DNA from: Multifurca ochricompacta
Taxonomy: Eukaryota; Basidiomycota; Agaricomycetes; Russulales; Russulaceae
Direction: 5' to 3'
Length of the DNA stretch: 64,000 bases
Assembly (NCBI GenBank): GCA_022496185.1
Contig: WTXG01000185.1
Span: 1-64,000, forward strand
This document shows positions 1 to 12,008 of the stretch, in pieces. Positions within the stretch are counted from its first letter, which is position 1. The number at the start of each line of letters is the position of its first letter. The notes under the pieces are model-generated. The model ran no database searches. It saw nothing but the letters and a program-made list of their open reading frames with translations, and was not told the DNA's origin. The translations under genes were made by a program, and so were the position numbers.

Positions 1-59
1 CAGACCAAAATACACTAATTGCCATCTTCATTGTTATCTTAATTAGGATTTCTCTGTTA

Positions 60-540
60 GCATCTTATCTTATTTTTCCTTGTAACGGGTGCTACTATCG
101 TGCGCTTGATGTACCAGATTAGATAAGATGTGGGGGTAAGCTCAGAGTTGGAAGCCGCCCAGAACATGGAGACTAGATTAATGTACGCATAAGGCTTGAA
201 GCAGTCAGAGGACTCTGCCTTGCTTATGCAGCAAGAATAGACCTATAGTGAACAATGCTAAGAGCCTGCATCCCCAAGAGGGAAAAATGGGGTCTGCAGA
301 GTGCTACAGGGTGTCTTCAAATATGTTCTAGTACTAAATACCAAAGCTGATTGAGGGTGCGATGTAAAATTAATTAGTTATTGGCGCCCACTCTCCTGAG
401 TGCCCTGACACATCTTGTTTACTAACGCGCAATCGTTTCCACCAGTTTGGCACTAGCTTAAATACATACTAGACTGCTTTAGACTGCACTATAATCAGAA
501 TATCAAATGCACCTATCAATGTCCTTTGCTGCATAGGGCA
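60..540 (+). repeat. Dispersed repeat, copy also at 62510-62940
   Basis: This stretch aligns by eye with 62510-62940 on the same strand. Shared blocks include the run beginning AGCAAGAATAGACCTATA, the 'CCCCAAGAGG...ATGGGGTCTG' block and the long tail up to 'ACTAGACTGCTTTAGACTGC'. The downstream copy has lost CpGs. Part of the block also occurs reversed near 46700-46760. No coding potential is seen. It is probably an old LTR or other transposon relic; the family is not identified. Confidence 0.6.
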
Positions 541-1165
541 GCGACTATTCGCATCATCGCATCGTAGCGGTCCAAACTCCTTCCTATCTAGGAAGGTCGA
601 CTTTGCATGACACACATCTTGCTTTCTTTTATTTTTGGAATTGACACGCTTGCAAGACTGTGCCTAAGTCGCACAGCTATCTAGTACAAAGGGTCCCCTA
701 GTAGCTGCTGTAATCATATTAGGGCAGGGTCCCATTAAAAAATCCCCGGGGGGAAAATAAAGTAGTGGGATTGGCTAAATGAGGCAAGGGCAGACTGTGA
801 TGCCGCGTAGGTTAAGACCAGGGGGTCCATTAAGTCTCTGCTAAGGTAATTTGGTTCAGGGGGCCATTTTGCAGCATAGGCAGGGCTTGAAGGCCGGCAC
901 ATCTTGCTTTCAACGGTCCGCGCTCCTTCCGGTTAAGGAAGGTCTGCTTATGCAATCGCGAGACACCCTCAGGTGGCTTCTCGCGTCACATGGCTTCATT
1001 GCTGAGTACACTGGGTGGTTCCACCCCACCCTACCCCAAACTCCCTCCCATGTTCTTGTGACAACACCACCAGGGCCACCTTCACCCACTCCATTCTTTC
1101 CTGCCTGCCCTATGTGACTGCCTGTGTGGAAGTGGGCATTGACACTCTCCTTGGCCACCTTACAT
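541..1165. other. No gene seen; two copies of a hairpin motif
   Basis: No convincing gene is present. The stretch carries two copies of a short inverted-repeat motif (CTTCCTATCTAGGAAG near 583-598 and CCTTCC-N6-GGAAGG near 925-942), each followed by a TGCA-containing tail. Related copies lie at 2106, 24674 and 51018. Confidence 0.5.
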
Positions 1166-1173
1166 GGCTGGAC

Positions 1174-3123
1174 TAGTGATGTTTAGTGATTGGCAGGGGT
1201 AACCCTGGGGTATCCTCGTTGGTACCTGTACCCGTACCCGTACCCGTAGTGACGGGTATGGGTAACCCGCGGGTTACCCGCGGGTCACCCGTGAAAACGC
1301 GTGCAAGTTTTGTACTTGCATCGCGCATTTTGGATGACCGGCCCGGGCCTTCCTGGACCAAGACGATACACAATGCGTTCATTTGTGGCTGCTTAAGATC
1401 CCTCAATGACTCTTATTTTATGTTCAGAAGATTAAGATAATTCATTATTCCATTTTTATTTTATTATTCTGCTTTCAATTTTATACAAGCACAACTAAAA
1501 TACAGTATAAAGAGATGATTAGATAGGATGTTATAGAACATTGATGAAAAGCCTGTCAGATAACCACACAGAATGCAAAATAATTTGATGAACACATAGC
1601 AATTTGCAGGGGTAACCCCTGGGTAATTGTTTTGATACCTGGGTTACCCATAAAATGAAACGCGTGCAAGTTCTTTACTTGCATCGCGCATTTCGGACAT
1701 CCGGCCCGGGAGATCCCGGTCAAGGAGATATGCACTTGGCACAACGCATTCATTTATGGCTACTCAAGATCCCTCAAAGATTCCTATTTTATGTTCATAA
1801 GATTAAGATGATTTATTATTCCATTTTTATTTTATTATTCTGGTTTCAATTTTATACGAGTGTGACTGTTCTTTGCATTTCTGCGCATTTCGGGTAAATG
1901 GCCCGGGCCATCCCGGTCAAGGAGATAAGCACTTGGACACAATGCGTTCATTTATGGCTACTCAAGATTCCTCAAAAATTGTTGGTTTATGTTCAGAAGA
2001 TTAAATGGATCCTTTATTTACATTATTATTTTATTATTCTGGTTTCATTTCATACAAGCGCAACTGTCCTAGTCCCTGGATGCATGATTCTGCGCGTTTA
2101 AGTCAACCTTCCTTAATAGGAAGGAGGTCAGACCACCATGCGATGCAATGTAGTCACTGCCCCATGCAGCTTGTAGACACACGCGGGCCTTGTTTCAATA
2201 AAGTAATTTGATAATTAGATTATAGAATAGTCTATATTAGTCTAGAGTGTATTTTAGATAGTGCCAGACCGGCAGAATTGGTTGCGCGTTAATAAAACAG
2301 ATGTATCATGGTTTTCAAGAAAGTGGATCACTGATAAGGATTTTATTTTACATCGCACTGTTAATCTGCTTTGATATTTTGTAGGATAATACTAGAACAT
2401 ATTTAATGCCACCCTGTAGCATACATCAGACGAGATCTTGTATTTTTGTGGCTGCAGATGTGTTTTATCTCGGAAATTCTACTGATCTTGTCAATGGATA
2501 ATCGGCGCCTATACCTGCCAAACCTGCCGCGTGGGTACGGGTTTCCATGGGTTGGGAGCCGTATACCCGTACCCGTACCCGGCAAAACCCGTGGCGCTTA
2601 CCCATGCGGGTACGAAACCCCTTGACAATCACTAGTGATGTTCCGGCCCAGCTTGGCCCAAAAGCCGCGGCTTTGGCTCGGCCTGAGGTGGCTCCGGCTT
2701 TCCTGAAGTCTGGGCCGAGCCAAAGCCGCCACAGACGGCTTGGCCCTGGCCCGGCTTGGCCCAAGCCACAGCTTTTGGCAGAGAGAATTTTATGACATAT
2801 AACTAGCAGCTAATCCAAATCTGACTTAGTGTGTTACGTATTGCAAAGCTATATCAAAGAAAAAGGTTGAAATGCCGCGATAAACATGATCACATGACCC
2901 AAATCAACCACTTTGTGATCAGATTTCTACTTATTTTGACGATTGCTATTGCACTTGTATGTACTGTTGAAAGCCACTGCCTGAGCCGGTGGCTTTGGCT
3001 TTTAGTTTCTCTGAGCCGGGCCAAAGCCCTTGCTGGGCCGTCACAATGGCCTGGCTTGGCCTGGCCCAAACAGGCCTGGCTTGGCCCGGCTTCCAGCTTT
3101 GAGCCAGGCCAGGCACATCACTA
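1174..3123. mobile_element. Non-autonomous hAT-like element, family A, split by a second element
   Basis: The element begins TAGTGATGTT and ends ACATCACTA, and is flanked by perfect 8-bp duplications GGCTGGAC (1166-1173 and 3124-3131). An 8-bp duplication with TAGTGATGT-type ends is typical of the hAT superfamily. Its subterminal regions are dense in GGCC/GGCTTGGCC-type repeats. No transposase is seen. Without the inner element at 1184-2634 and its 8-bp duplication it is about 490 bp, close to the 477-bp copy at 25455-25931. Confidence 0.85.
1184..2634. mobile_element. Non-autonomous hAT-like element, family B, nested in family A
   Basis: The ends are TAGTGATTG and CAATCACTA. The perfect 8-bp target duplication GTGATGTT (1176-1183 and 2635-2642) lies inside the 5' terminal repeat of the family A element, so B landed within 10 bp of A's end. 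Both subterminal regions carry ACCCGT-type tandem hexamers. The interior has two diverged copies of an ATCCC(T)CAA...TTATT block (about 1380-1480 and 1750-2000), which suggests internal duplication. A hairpin motif lies near 2106. No transposase ORF is present. Confidence 0.85.
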
Positions 3124-4293
3124 GGCTGGACATCTTTGGCAATGTCTCATTTGCCACCACCCTCCTTCTCTTCCTCCAATGGACCTGGGCTGCCTTCAGG
3201 CCCATTTCAGAGCAGCAACCTTCATATGAGTTGGCTGGGGAGCTGGGCCTCTGGTGAGTGGTCTAGTTTTGTTTCTCCTTGCCACTTGTTACGCTCAGAG
3301 GGGCGTACACAGTCAAGTGTGGGTGGCTAGGTCACAGAGACAAGGTCGGGACGATCTTGGGTCGATGCGGAAGACAATAAGTCTGACACAGGGTCTACCA
3401 GGGTCACAGGCTCAGTGTACAAGTCACAGAGGACGAGTACCAAAGGGACAAGTTCGGGTGGTGAGATGCAAGGAAGGAAGTTAAAGGTCCACAAGGCTAC
3501 TGATTGTCACAGGAGCTCAAGATGGGGAACATCTGAGCGAGACTAGCTAGGGTATATATACATGCTGGTACTAGCTTAGTCATCCATTCTTATCAGGCTT
3601 ATCTAGACGCTTGTGGTTCTGGACATGTGACTATGGAACCTTCCATCAGAACCAGCACCACCATCTTCCCACGTCAACTAAGGTTCAGGGTCCTTCTGTA
3701 CACGAGGCATCAAACCTTACTGTCACGTGATCTGCTTCTGTACCTCATGCCGTATCTGTCTTCTGGACTTCAGTGTGGGACATCATGACTAAGCTGGTGA
3801 TGTCCTTGTGGACCCTGCGTGGCTGCTGTCACTGCTTGTGTGTCCCCCACATCTTGCCGTCTGTCGGGTATGCTGGGTAGGTCATAACACCACTCTTTAC
3901 CACCATTGCCTCTGACAGGCTGGCCTGGCCCTTTGCCCACTTAGGGCTTTAATTTTTTTTTTCCTTCAGGTTTTACTTGGGTAGTGTAATCTCTGCCTGT
4001 TACCTTTTTGTTGTTCCTTCACAGTGGTTACTATGTACCCTGTAATAACCACACAATTTAGGACATGTCCTTACAAGTGCATAATAAAGTCAAATTCAAA
4101 AAAGAAAAAAAAGCACCCTCAGGTGGCTTTCATTGGTCTGGGATGCTGAAAATGCACATCTAAGACAACTTGTGTATCACACAGAACACCCCCACTGAGG
4201 TGTTACAAAATGCTACTGGATTGAGACAACTTGACTGCTTACAACTACAAGTACTGTGGCTAAGATCAAATCCCATCAGATATCCCCCTACTG
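3124..4293. other. No gene seen; probable repeat debris downstream of NLR-1
   Basis: No gene could be supported. The region has low-complexity and repeat-like sequence with TATA-like runs near 3550, and a poly-A-like run near 4098-4112. It may include decayed LTR sequence, but no paired ends were found. Confidence 0.4.
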
Positions 4294-7200
4294 CTAAGTA
4301 CTTCCCCCCATTTGGGATAAGACTTGATCCAAAAATTGTTGGTCTCTTTTTGTCCCTCCTCTATCCTGTGCTTGTTTATGCATCTTGAGTGCTTTTTCAA
4401 ACATGTCTTTTGCTTTCTGAAGTTGCAACCTCTTCATGTAAACCCTTCCTAACCCTTGAAAATCATTCCCTTGACCAATTGCATTAGTTTCAGCCTTATG
4501 CAACTCCAAACCCTTTCTATATGAGGCTTCTGCTTTATCCAAATCTCCAAGCCTGTAATATATGTTCCCAAGCTGTCTATGGGCATTTCCTTGACCCAGA
4601 CTGTCATTGACAGAAACATATAACTCTAAAGCCTTCTGAGCTGAGATCTGTGACTGGCTCAAGTTGTTTTGGTCTTCATACACTTCTGAAAGGCCTGCAT
4701 AATCATTTCCTTGGCCTAAAATGGAGTTGGCAACCTGATGGAAATGTAAGGCCTGCTGAAATGAATCTTCAGCTTCTTTCAGCCTGCCCATCTTCAGCTG
4801 TATTTCTCCAATTCTTTGGTAACTATAACCTTGTCCTAGGGAGTTATTGGAAGCCTTATGACAATCTAGTGCCTTCTGACTTGAGGCCATTCCTTTATCA
4901 AGCTTGCCCATCCTTCTATATACCTTCGCAAGGTGTTGATGGATATTTCCCTGACCAATAACATCATTTAGAGACTGGTAGATTTCCAGAGCCTTTTGGG
5001 ATGTGTCTTCTGCCTCATGCAATAATGATTGTAAGAAATAAATCCTTCCAAGTTCATGTAAAATACTAGCATGCAGGTGTTTATTAACCTTTGGCATTGA
5101 TAAGCACAACTTTTCTGCTTCTAGCATTTTTTGTTTTGCACTCTCCATGTCCCTGCTATAGTAGTGCAAATTTCCCCATTCTCTAAGGCATCTGATCAAC
5201 AGTGATGCATCACCATAGCCTTCTTGTAAGGATTGAACAGCCTGAGCTATTAGTGTATCAGAAAGATCCCCAATGCTTCTATGGAAGCCAGTAAAAGTGA
5301 TGATAGCATTGATGAGCTTTTCCGGATTCCGGTGGTTTGATTTCAAGAGATTGGACAGTATAGATTTTGTATTATTCACTTCTAACACCATTTTGGCATA
5401 TTGCTCAGGCTGAGCTTTGTATGGTTTAGAAGATGCCAGAGTGATGTAAAAGTCCTCCAAGAAGGCTTTATGCTTTAATGAAAGAAATCCCTGGCTGTTA
5501 CTGAAATGGCGGATAATGGGATGCGGTTGATATCTCCTTTCCATGAAATTGATCAAACTGCATTGCTGAAGGACATGAAGGCATGATATGATATCCATGT
5601 CAACCAGGATGTGTTTGAATTCATCTAGCTGTTCCATGTGAATCCCATCTGGCAGCATGCTAAGCACCCCAAGTAGCCCTTTGGCAGACGGATTCAATTT
5701 CATCCTCCCACTATCAATGGACACTTGGATGGAGTACTCCAGGCTCTCAAGCCTATCCATTTGGCCCCTCTGAACAGCCTTTAACTGCTTTGAGGTCCAA
5801 TCCTTCCATAGTAATGCAGGGGGTGTCACCTGGGCAAGGTGGGCCAACAAGTTTACAGCCAGGGGAACATGATCCACAGCTTTGATGAGCTTCCCGGCAT
5901 AGTCATCATAACCCCCAGCAATACGTGTCCAAATTTCTTTAGAAGCATCATGATTAAGAGTCTCCAGTGGGGCCAACGGGGGTAGTGTCCACTGAGTCCG
6001 AGCGGGCCGTTCCGTTCCTCGCATGGTAATAATGATAGTTACTTGACGCAATTCTGTGATCCTTGATAAAAGGTCCTCCACCAGACGTTTCACTTCGCTT
6101 GGTTGGTCCCAGGGTGACTCGAAATTATCAAGGCAGAGGATAGACTCCTTCGCGGCCAGAGTGGTACGGATGCGAGACCAAAGCGCATCAGGAGCACTCT
6201 TGAGGACTCCGAGGGATTTTCCGAGCTCGGTCAAGAGAGCACCAGAAGTCAAGAGGGATTCGCAGGAGACTAAGTATCGGGCATCGCCAAACTGTTCTTG
6301 AATACGATCATGAGTGAGCACCGCGTTAGCGAGTGTGGTTTTCCCATATCCACCGGGGCCCAAAATGGCAATACGAGCAGGACGAGATCCGAGATTAGTG
6401 AAAATCATGTGGACAATCTGTGCAAGTTCCGCATCACGTCCGAAGAATATCTGAGGTGTGCTTGGTTCATGGGAGATGTACCTGGGGGTAATATCAGTAC
6501 ACGATCGTGCATCCATGAATGCATCGAAATGGGAAGCGCTTACGTGATGGCCTCAGCTTGGCCAGCATCAGCCGAGCCAACATGCGTGGTAGTAATCTAC
6601 TCGCAGGCGTTATTAGTTCACCAGTATCCCCGTGAAGTGAAACAGCCATGTACCTTGCGATCCTGAACAACCAACGCAAAGCGGGAATCCAAAGCCAATT
6701 TCGCCTGCAAGGCAATTGATGAGTCAAACATGAGGGAGAGTGGCGGCATAAGTAAAGAGACCTGGAAAGTTTGGAGTACATTCAACAATTTGCCGTCGTA
6801 TTGCTTGATCTTCCTAAGTATGTCCGTGCGCAAAAGCACCTTCCTGATGCCCCCAGTCTCAGCGCACTCCTCGAGCGCAATTTTGATCTCATGGAGGTCA
6901 CTTTGCTGGCAATCAGACCACGGAAAAAATGACAGCAGACCCGTGAGACGGACCTGCGTAGTGTGTCCAGAATGGCGCGCAAACCGATGGGGAGCTCTTC
7001 TTCATTTATGTCATGCGCTCGGCACGACTCTGCGACATCGACGATCACACTGGCAACGTTGGAAAGCTTCTGCATCAACACTTCCCACTCTTGCTTGCAC
7101 TGTTTAACTTCCTATTACATGGTTTATTAGCGTATATGACTCGCAGAAACACGTTCGGGAACTTACATCTCTCATGGTGAGGGCTTGGAGTAGAAGGCCT

Positions 7201-7488
7201 GCGATGGGGGCGAGGTATGGAACTTTCGCACCCAAGGCACTCCCCTCTTTTAAAACAGCGAGAGAAGTTTGAATCGCACTCATCCCAACATTAGCACGCC
7301 CACCGATTTTGGCAGATGAGGCAGGATTGAGGTTAGTACCAGCTGGAAGGGAAATGTATTAGTGAGTCTCGAATCAACCATACTGTTCCTCAGCTACACT
7401 CACAAGCTGACTTGAGCTGGTCATCTTCAGCAGACGCAGAAAACATTCTGCGGACGGTCTTCCTGAAAGAAAATAGCTTGGATTGCAT
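4294..7488 (-). CDS. NLR-1: helical N-domain, NB-ARC, TPR protein
   Basis: Model: complement(join(4294..6481,6544..6596,6654..6704,6762..6900,6954..7111,7167..7342,7404..7488)), 949 aa. All junctions are GT-AG and exon sizes match NLR-2 and NLR-3 except small length changes in exons 1, 5, 6 and 7. The N-terminal ~200 residues (exons 1-6) are helical with a hydrophobic GxxAPIAG segment, resembling fungal HeLo-like/MLKL-type domains (inferred). NB-ARC features are the P-loop GPGGYGKTT near residue 262, Walker B ILCLDNFES, ITMRG, a GLPL-like VPLAVNLLAHL and HPIIRHF near the MHD position. The C-terminal third has about six TPRs of ~40 residues, most with a GQG motif. The family acts as nucleotide-switched receptors in non-self recognition and cell death; the ligand is unknown. 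ATG at 7488 was chosen by homology; an in-frame ATG lies three codons upstream. Confidence 0.85.
4321..5280 (-). other. CpG desert over the TPR half of NLR-1
   Basis: By line-by-line reading I find one CpG in these 960 bases, although GC content is ordinary. The 5' part of the same gene (about 5900-7488) has many. The same pattern holds in NLR-2 and NLR-3. Confidence 0.8.
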
Positions 7489-10400
7489 GTTGGACATTTG
7501 TACCAGTTGAAGATGTTTGAGGACGACACCTCGAGGACTTAGCGCCTTGAGGCTCTGACTTAGGCGTTCGGGAAACAAAACGTGACTTTCGGCGCTAGTC
7601 ATGATACGGCGTACATCGATCCCACACACAAACTGTATCTATCTTCCATACCTTGCACAATGCAACAATGCACGAGATTAGCTCGAGAACGAGAGATAGC
7701 CTTACGAGAGAATCGACACCCCACTGTTACAGAACCAACATGTAGCGAACGATGTCGGCAGAAAACTCGTTAGATTGAGATAAACCTTTACCAGAAGACC
7801 TGGTAGATAATGAAACGTCAGGTAAAATGAAATTAGAAATCGTAGAGAAGGCCCGTGCGAGACTTCGATAGGATTCGAGTGCCGAAGTCACAAGAAGCTC
7901 AAGTCTAAGGAGACTAGAGCTGAGATGATACTAGTTTAAATACCTTTTGGACATCGTTACTGGAAAGCTATCGAACTACTCGACGGACTATGACGCTATC
8001 GTACAGGAAGGCGTTGAGGACGCTGCCAGGAGCCGAGTTAAGAAGAAGAGAACATGACGCTGTTTTGTTGAAACCCCAATGACTTTCTGATTTAGCTTTC
8101 CGAACCATTGAACCCTCCGACCCCAATTCCACTAAACTAACGCACGATACGGCCTATCGACCGTAACAGAATGCGCGACGAACAAATATATGTCACACAT
8201 TGTTGATCCAAACCCAGAAGCACGCAATCCTTCGAGCCTTCTAGAGCTGAGAGTGTCGCATCGAACACTTTAAGGAAGTTCTTGAGGACCCGTCGCCTCA
8301 GGTATTTCCACTGAAGATTGTCCAATAGGCTTCCCGACAACCTGTCGCCAATAACACCACTCTGTACAAGGTTTTTAGAGTCATCCGGGTCACTTCAGTA
8401 ATGGCGATGGCGTGCAAATTCGTTTTTTTGAAGAGAGGTCCCGTTCCGAAGGTATTCCTCCATAAACCCTTCTTGATCTCTTGGGTCACCCGAAAATATC
8501 ATGCAGTGGCACTACTCAGTAGAAAGTGATAGTCCTGATAAATGAGGGCGAGTAGTGAGGTCATTCATTTCTTGATCGGGGCAGAAACGTTTGTATATAT
8601 TCCACATGCGAGTCTTGTTGTCCGGAAGTTGGGAATGTCGTACGTAGTCGCGGGCCCGCTAGTTGAATCGGCATGGATGCAAGCACGCTTGAAAAGAGGC
8701 CCAGGAACATAAAGACATTGATCTGGATTATGGATGTGCATGTGCATATACTGGTTCGGCTTGCAGATAACAGCTCGAGATCAACTGTTACGGCTCGCAT
8801 GCATATAAATGAGACGATTTTACTATTTTCTCGACCGTTTTGGTGGCAGCGACCTCAAGCTCGTATACGACGTCATCTCTGTTTTTTTTGTCTTCATATG
8901 CAATGCTTTGCTCAGTTTCGGTGGTTTGTCATCGATGACCAAGGGTATATAAACATAGATACGACGAAGATCAGTCCTCAGACTTGAGCTCTTCGGTATT
9001 CGACTTGAATCCAATAATTGACTTGTTCTCTAGTTAAGCCCTCGCATGCTCAACTAGCTGTCTGACTTCCTTTCCATCGGAACCCCCGACTTCCGGACCC
9101 TCGAATCGACGCGATACGGCCACCGACCGTAGCACCAACGCTAGCTTTGTACCACTCGTACAGATCATGGACAAGTACTGGTCGGGCATTTCAAACTCGG
9201 AACCCATATTCACAACTTTTGCATCATCCGAATCAACGAGACAAATCAAATTCAGATGGTACTGGCATACCTCTATCCCTGTCTCCGTCAGCCCACCGAC
9301 TCTTATTTGAGAAGCCTGACTTCCTCTCTTTCAAGCTGCGGTAAGGACCCATGGGACGCAACACGACCTGTTGACAGAGAGAAGCGGTGTAAACTTTCAT
9401 TGATCCTCGATGTTTCCAGAGGGTGCTGGAGTTTCTGTGAAGTAGATAGGCCTAGTGTTGTTGTGTTTGTTCAACTTGATGAGCCTTATGCAGACAGCCC
9501 AGGGGAACCCACAATGGAAAAAGTCAAGATCCTCCAATCAGCATCCTGGGTGATGATTTTTTTTTAGTTGAAGGTGCCATTTGAAAAATAAGGGAGGTCT
9601 TGGTATTGCCTGCAGAAACCGTTTGGTCACTGTACCAAAGAGAACAGGAGCATGCTTCGTTGTATCCATGGACACGGACATGGACATTACGTACCACGCT
9701 TTCATCCTCTGGGCTTCTAGGCGATTGAGAGATAACGGGATGTCTAGGATACTTTGTGGCTGGCTCTCATGAAAGTCGCTTCCTCCGCTAAGGAAGCAAG
9801 GCAACCGGACCATGTAGCTCGGTGGCCATGAGGTGATGATACGGATGAAATCATTATCATCATCACGGCAATGGCCTGAACGCCACCACAAATGTGCCTG
9901 ACATAACTGTCTGTACTTCATGAGCGTATCTTGGAATTAGTGGCCAGAATCGCAGCGCGTATTATTTTTCTGTTCCTGTCATCCGTTAGTTTAACCAGAT
10001 GGCAGAATCATCAGTTCTAGACAAGTCTTCAGTGAATTCTTGGCTTGGACATGAGGATCAACTAGCGATTTGAGTTGCAATGATCGCATCAAACTTGAGC
10101 GCTCCTCTTGCCCTTACTTGCAATGGTAACGGCCGCTCGCGGTGTGGGGGTGGGGGTGGAATTGTATTGTAAGTTCACCACTTTCCTCTCATGCACATTT
10201 ACAGATACTGTCTCATCAGGGAGATGAGGATGTAATTCAGTGACAGTGAGCGCTGTCCCCTGACTGAGCGCTTGTGGAGGGTGTGCGCTTAGTTTCAGAC
10301 TCAACCGCTGGGTCAGGTCAGGTCCAGGTCATAAGGTTTCTAAGGTCCCCTCTTTCATTCACTCACCACACAATTCAACGTCAACACGTCCCACTCGTTT

Positions 10401-10541
10401 CGTTTTCTCAAAGTCACTCCCTTAAATCTTCCTCTCCTTTAGTTTGGCGTTCAGCTTTTTTAAAAAGGTTCCTTTTTACCCTTTTTTTTTTTTGTTTCTC
10501 CCCCCTTGCTTCATCTCGTTTTCCTTCCCTCTTAACCCAAC
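7489..10541. other. Gene-poor interval between NLR-1 and the wall-protein gene
   Basis: Only short overlapping open frames occur, none with a recognisable domain, splice pattern or start context. Composition is ordinary and CpGs are present, so this is not obviously transposon sequence. 10430-10541 is strongly pyrimidine-rich, which suits the core promoter of the gene starting at 10542. Confidence 0.5.
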
Positions 10542-11474
10542 ATGTTCTCTCGTGTTGTTTTCTCAACTTTTATTCTATCTGTTGCGTTGGTTGCCTCCGC
10601 GGATCCCACACCCTCAGAGCCGGGCCCTGGACAAATTTTCAATGAAGGCTTAACTTGCCACATCGCGTGGACCCCAGACCCGACTGGTAATTGGAAGACT
10701 TTGAATATTGAGCTCATGACGGGCGACAACTTCAATATGGTTCACCTAACCAGTACGTCCTACGTTGGATCGATTTGTCGCTTAGCCTTTCCTTTATCTC
10801 ACTTGCTCCAGCTGTCGCTACTGTTGATGGCACCACCTCACCTGGTACATATGACTATCCCTGTCCTGGGGTACGTATCCCTCGGAAATATGAATTGCCT
10901 GCGTATCCAACACAGCCTTTTTTTTTTTTCAAATTTCACATCATAGGTCACTCCCCACGCACCAATTTACTTCTACCAGTTCACTTCGCCGACATCGCCA
11001 AACCGCACGTGGACTGGCCGCTTCACCATCACCGACTCGACTGGCGCTATCGTGGCCCCCTCGAATCCAACGCAGCCCAATGGTCAACCCATTCCCTGGG
11101 GGACGGGTGCCCTCGCCGACCCATCCAAGGCCGTACCCGCCCCGCCATACCTCACAGGCGGTAGTACCAACTCAAACGCAACCTCGTCAACACTGATCTC
11201 TGGCACGTCGTCCCTCGCGCCGTCTTCTGCGGTCCCGTCGACCACGACTGTCGGCGTGGTTAGTAGCTCGATTTCGGTATCGTCATCGTCGTCGGGTCTG
11301 AGCATCGTGACGACGACTGGTTCCGCCGCGGCAGCCAGCAGCACGAGCAACACAACTACGTCATCTGGAAGCAACTCTGCCGGTGGCCTTGTAGTCGGTG
11401 CTGTATCTGCGCACGCAGCGCAGGCCGGTTTCGCCCTTGCGGTCATCGCGGCAACTTTCACGTTCATGTTCTGA
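10542..11474 (+). CDS. Ser/Thr-rich GPI-anchored cell-wall protein (Kre9/Knh1-like Ig-fold)
   Basis: Model: join(10542..10752,10812..10870,10947..11474), 265 aa, in frame with GT-AG introns of 59 and 76 nt. Residues 1-20 form a signal peptide (MFSRVVFSTF... cut after the ASA). Residues ~21-120 resemble the Kre9/Knh1 N-terminal family of fungal wall proteins, with an 'IAWTPD' core and a following beta-rich stretch. Residues ~155-235 are a Ser/Thr-rich O-glycosylation stalk. The C-terminus has small residues and a hydrophobic tail (AGFALAVIAATFTFMF), the pattern of a GPI-anchor signal. It is probably secreted and wall- or membrane-attached; the exact role is unknown. The pyrimidine-rich leader and ATG context support this start. 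Confidence 0.8.
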
Positions 11475-12008
11475 GGACCGCCCATTTTTTTCGTACCGTG
11501 TGCGAGCTTATTTTCGCCGGGCGAATTGGCTCGTGCCTCTTCGCGAAACAAATGTTCCCCTTTGCTTTGCATGTCGTTATGAAACATTCCCACCTCGTGC
11601 ACGTTTAAATCTATCTCTTCCCTCTCTTTAAGTTCGGGTTGGATGGAGGCTCTTTCTCAATACCCCCCCCCCCTCCCTCCGTTTGGTTCTTTTTACGATT
11701 CTCAGAGATATTCGCTTCTTATCTGGGTCTAGATATTTTGTGTCATCGGTGGTACTTGGATGCATGATTTATCCAATTTAAAAGTTTTGTAATCTCTCGG
11801 GTCGAATTGGTCGAATTGAGATTTATTCGAATGCTCTACGTGTAATAGAGCATTTCATAAGTAAAATATGCTAACATTATTACTATACCATCTAACAACA
11901 TAAAGATGAGGACCGAATTGAGCAAAAATAAGTGTTAAGCGCTGCTGGTTGAGTAAGCCGCGCGTTCCTGTATAGTCACTCCCGAGTGCACTCGTAGGAA
12001 AGCTCATC
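11475..12008. other. Intergenic region
   Basis: No gene is seen. The interval is the 3' flank of the wall-protein gene and the promoter of the DnaJ gene. It includes a C-rich run near 11664-11676 and an AT-rich stretch with a TATTCGAATG-like block near 11825. Confidence 0.5.

Noticed and set aside
910..1158. Short open frames over the GC-rich sequences at 850-1440 and 2400-3480
   Set aside because: They lie in transposon subterminal repeats and are open in several frames because of repeat composition, without domains or splice signals.
8137..9921. Several 60-130 codon frames between NLR-1 and the wall-protein gene
   Set aside because: They overlap on both strands, have no recognised motif and cannot be joined by good splice sites into a gene.
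11084..11602. 172-codon frame antisense to the wall-protein gene
   Set aside because: It is a shadow of the Ser-rich repeats, whose TCN/AGC codons leave the opposite strand open.
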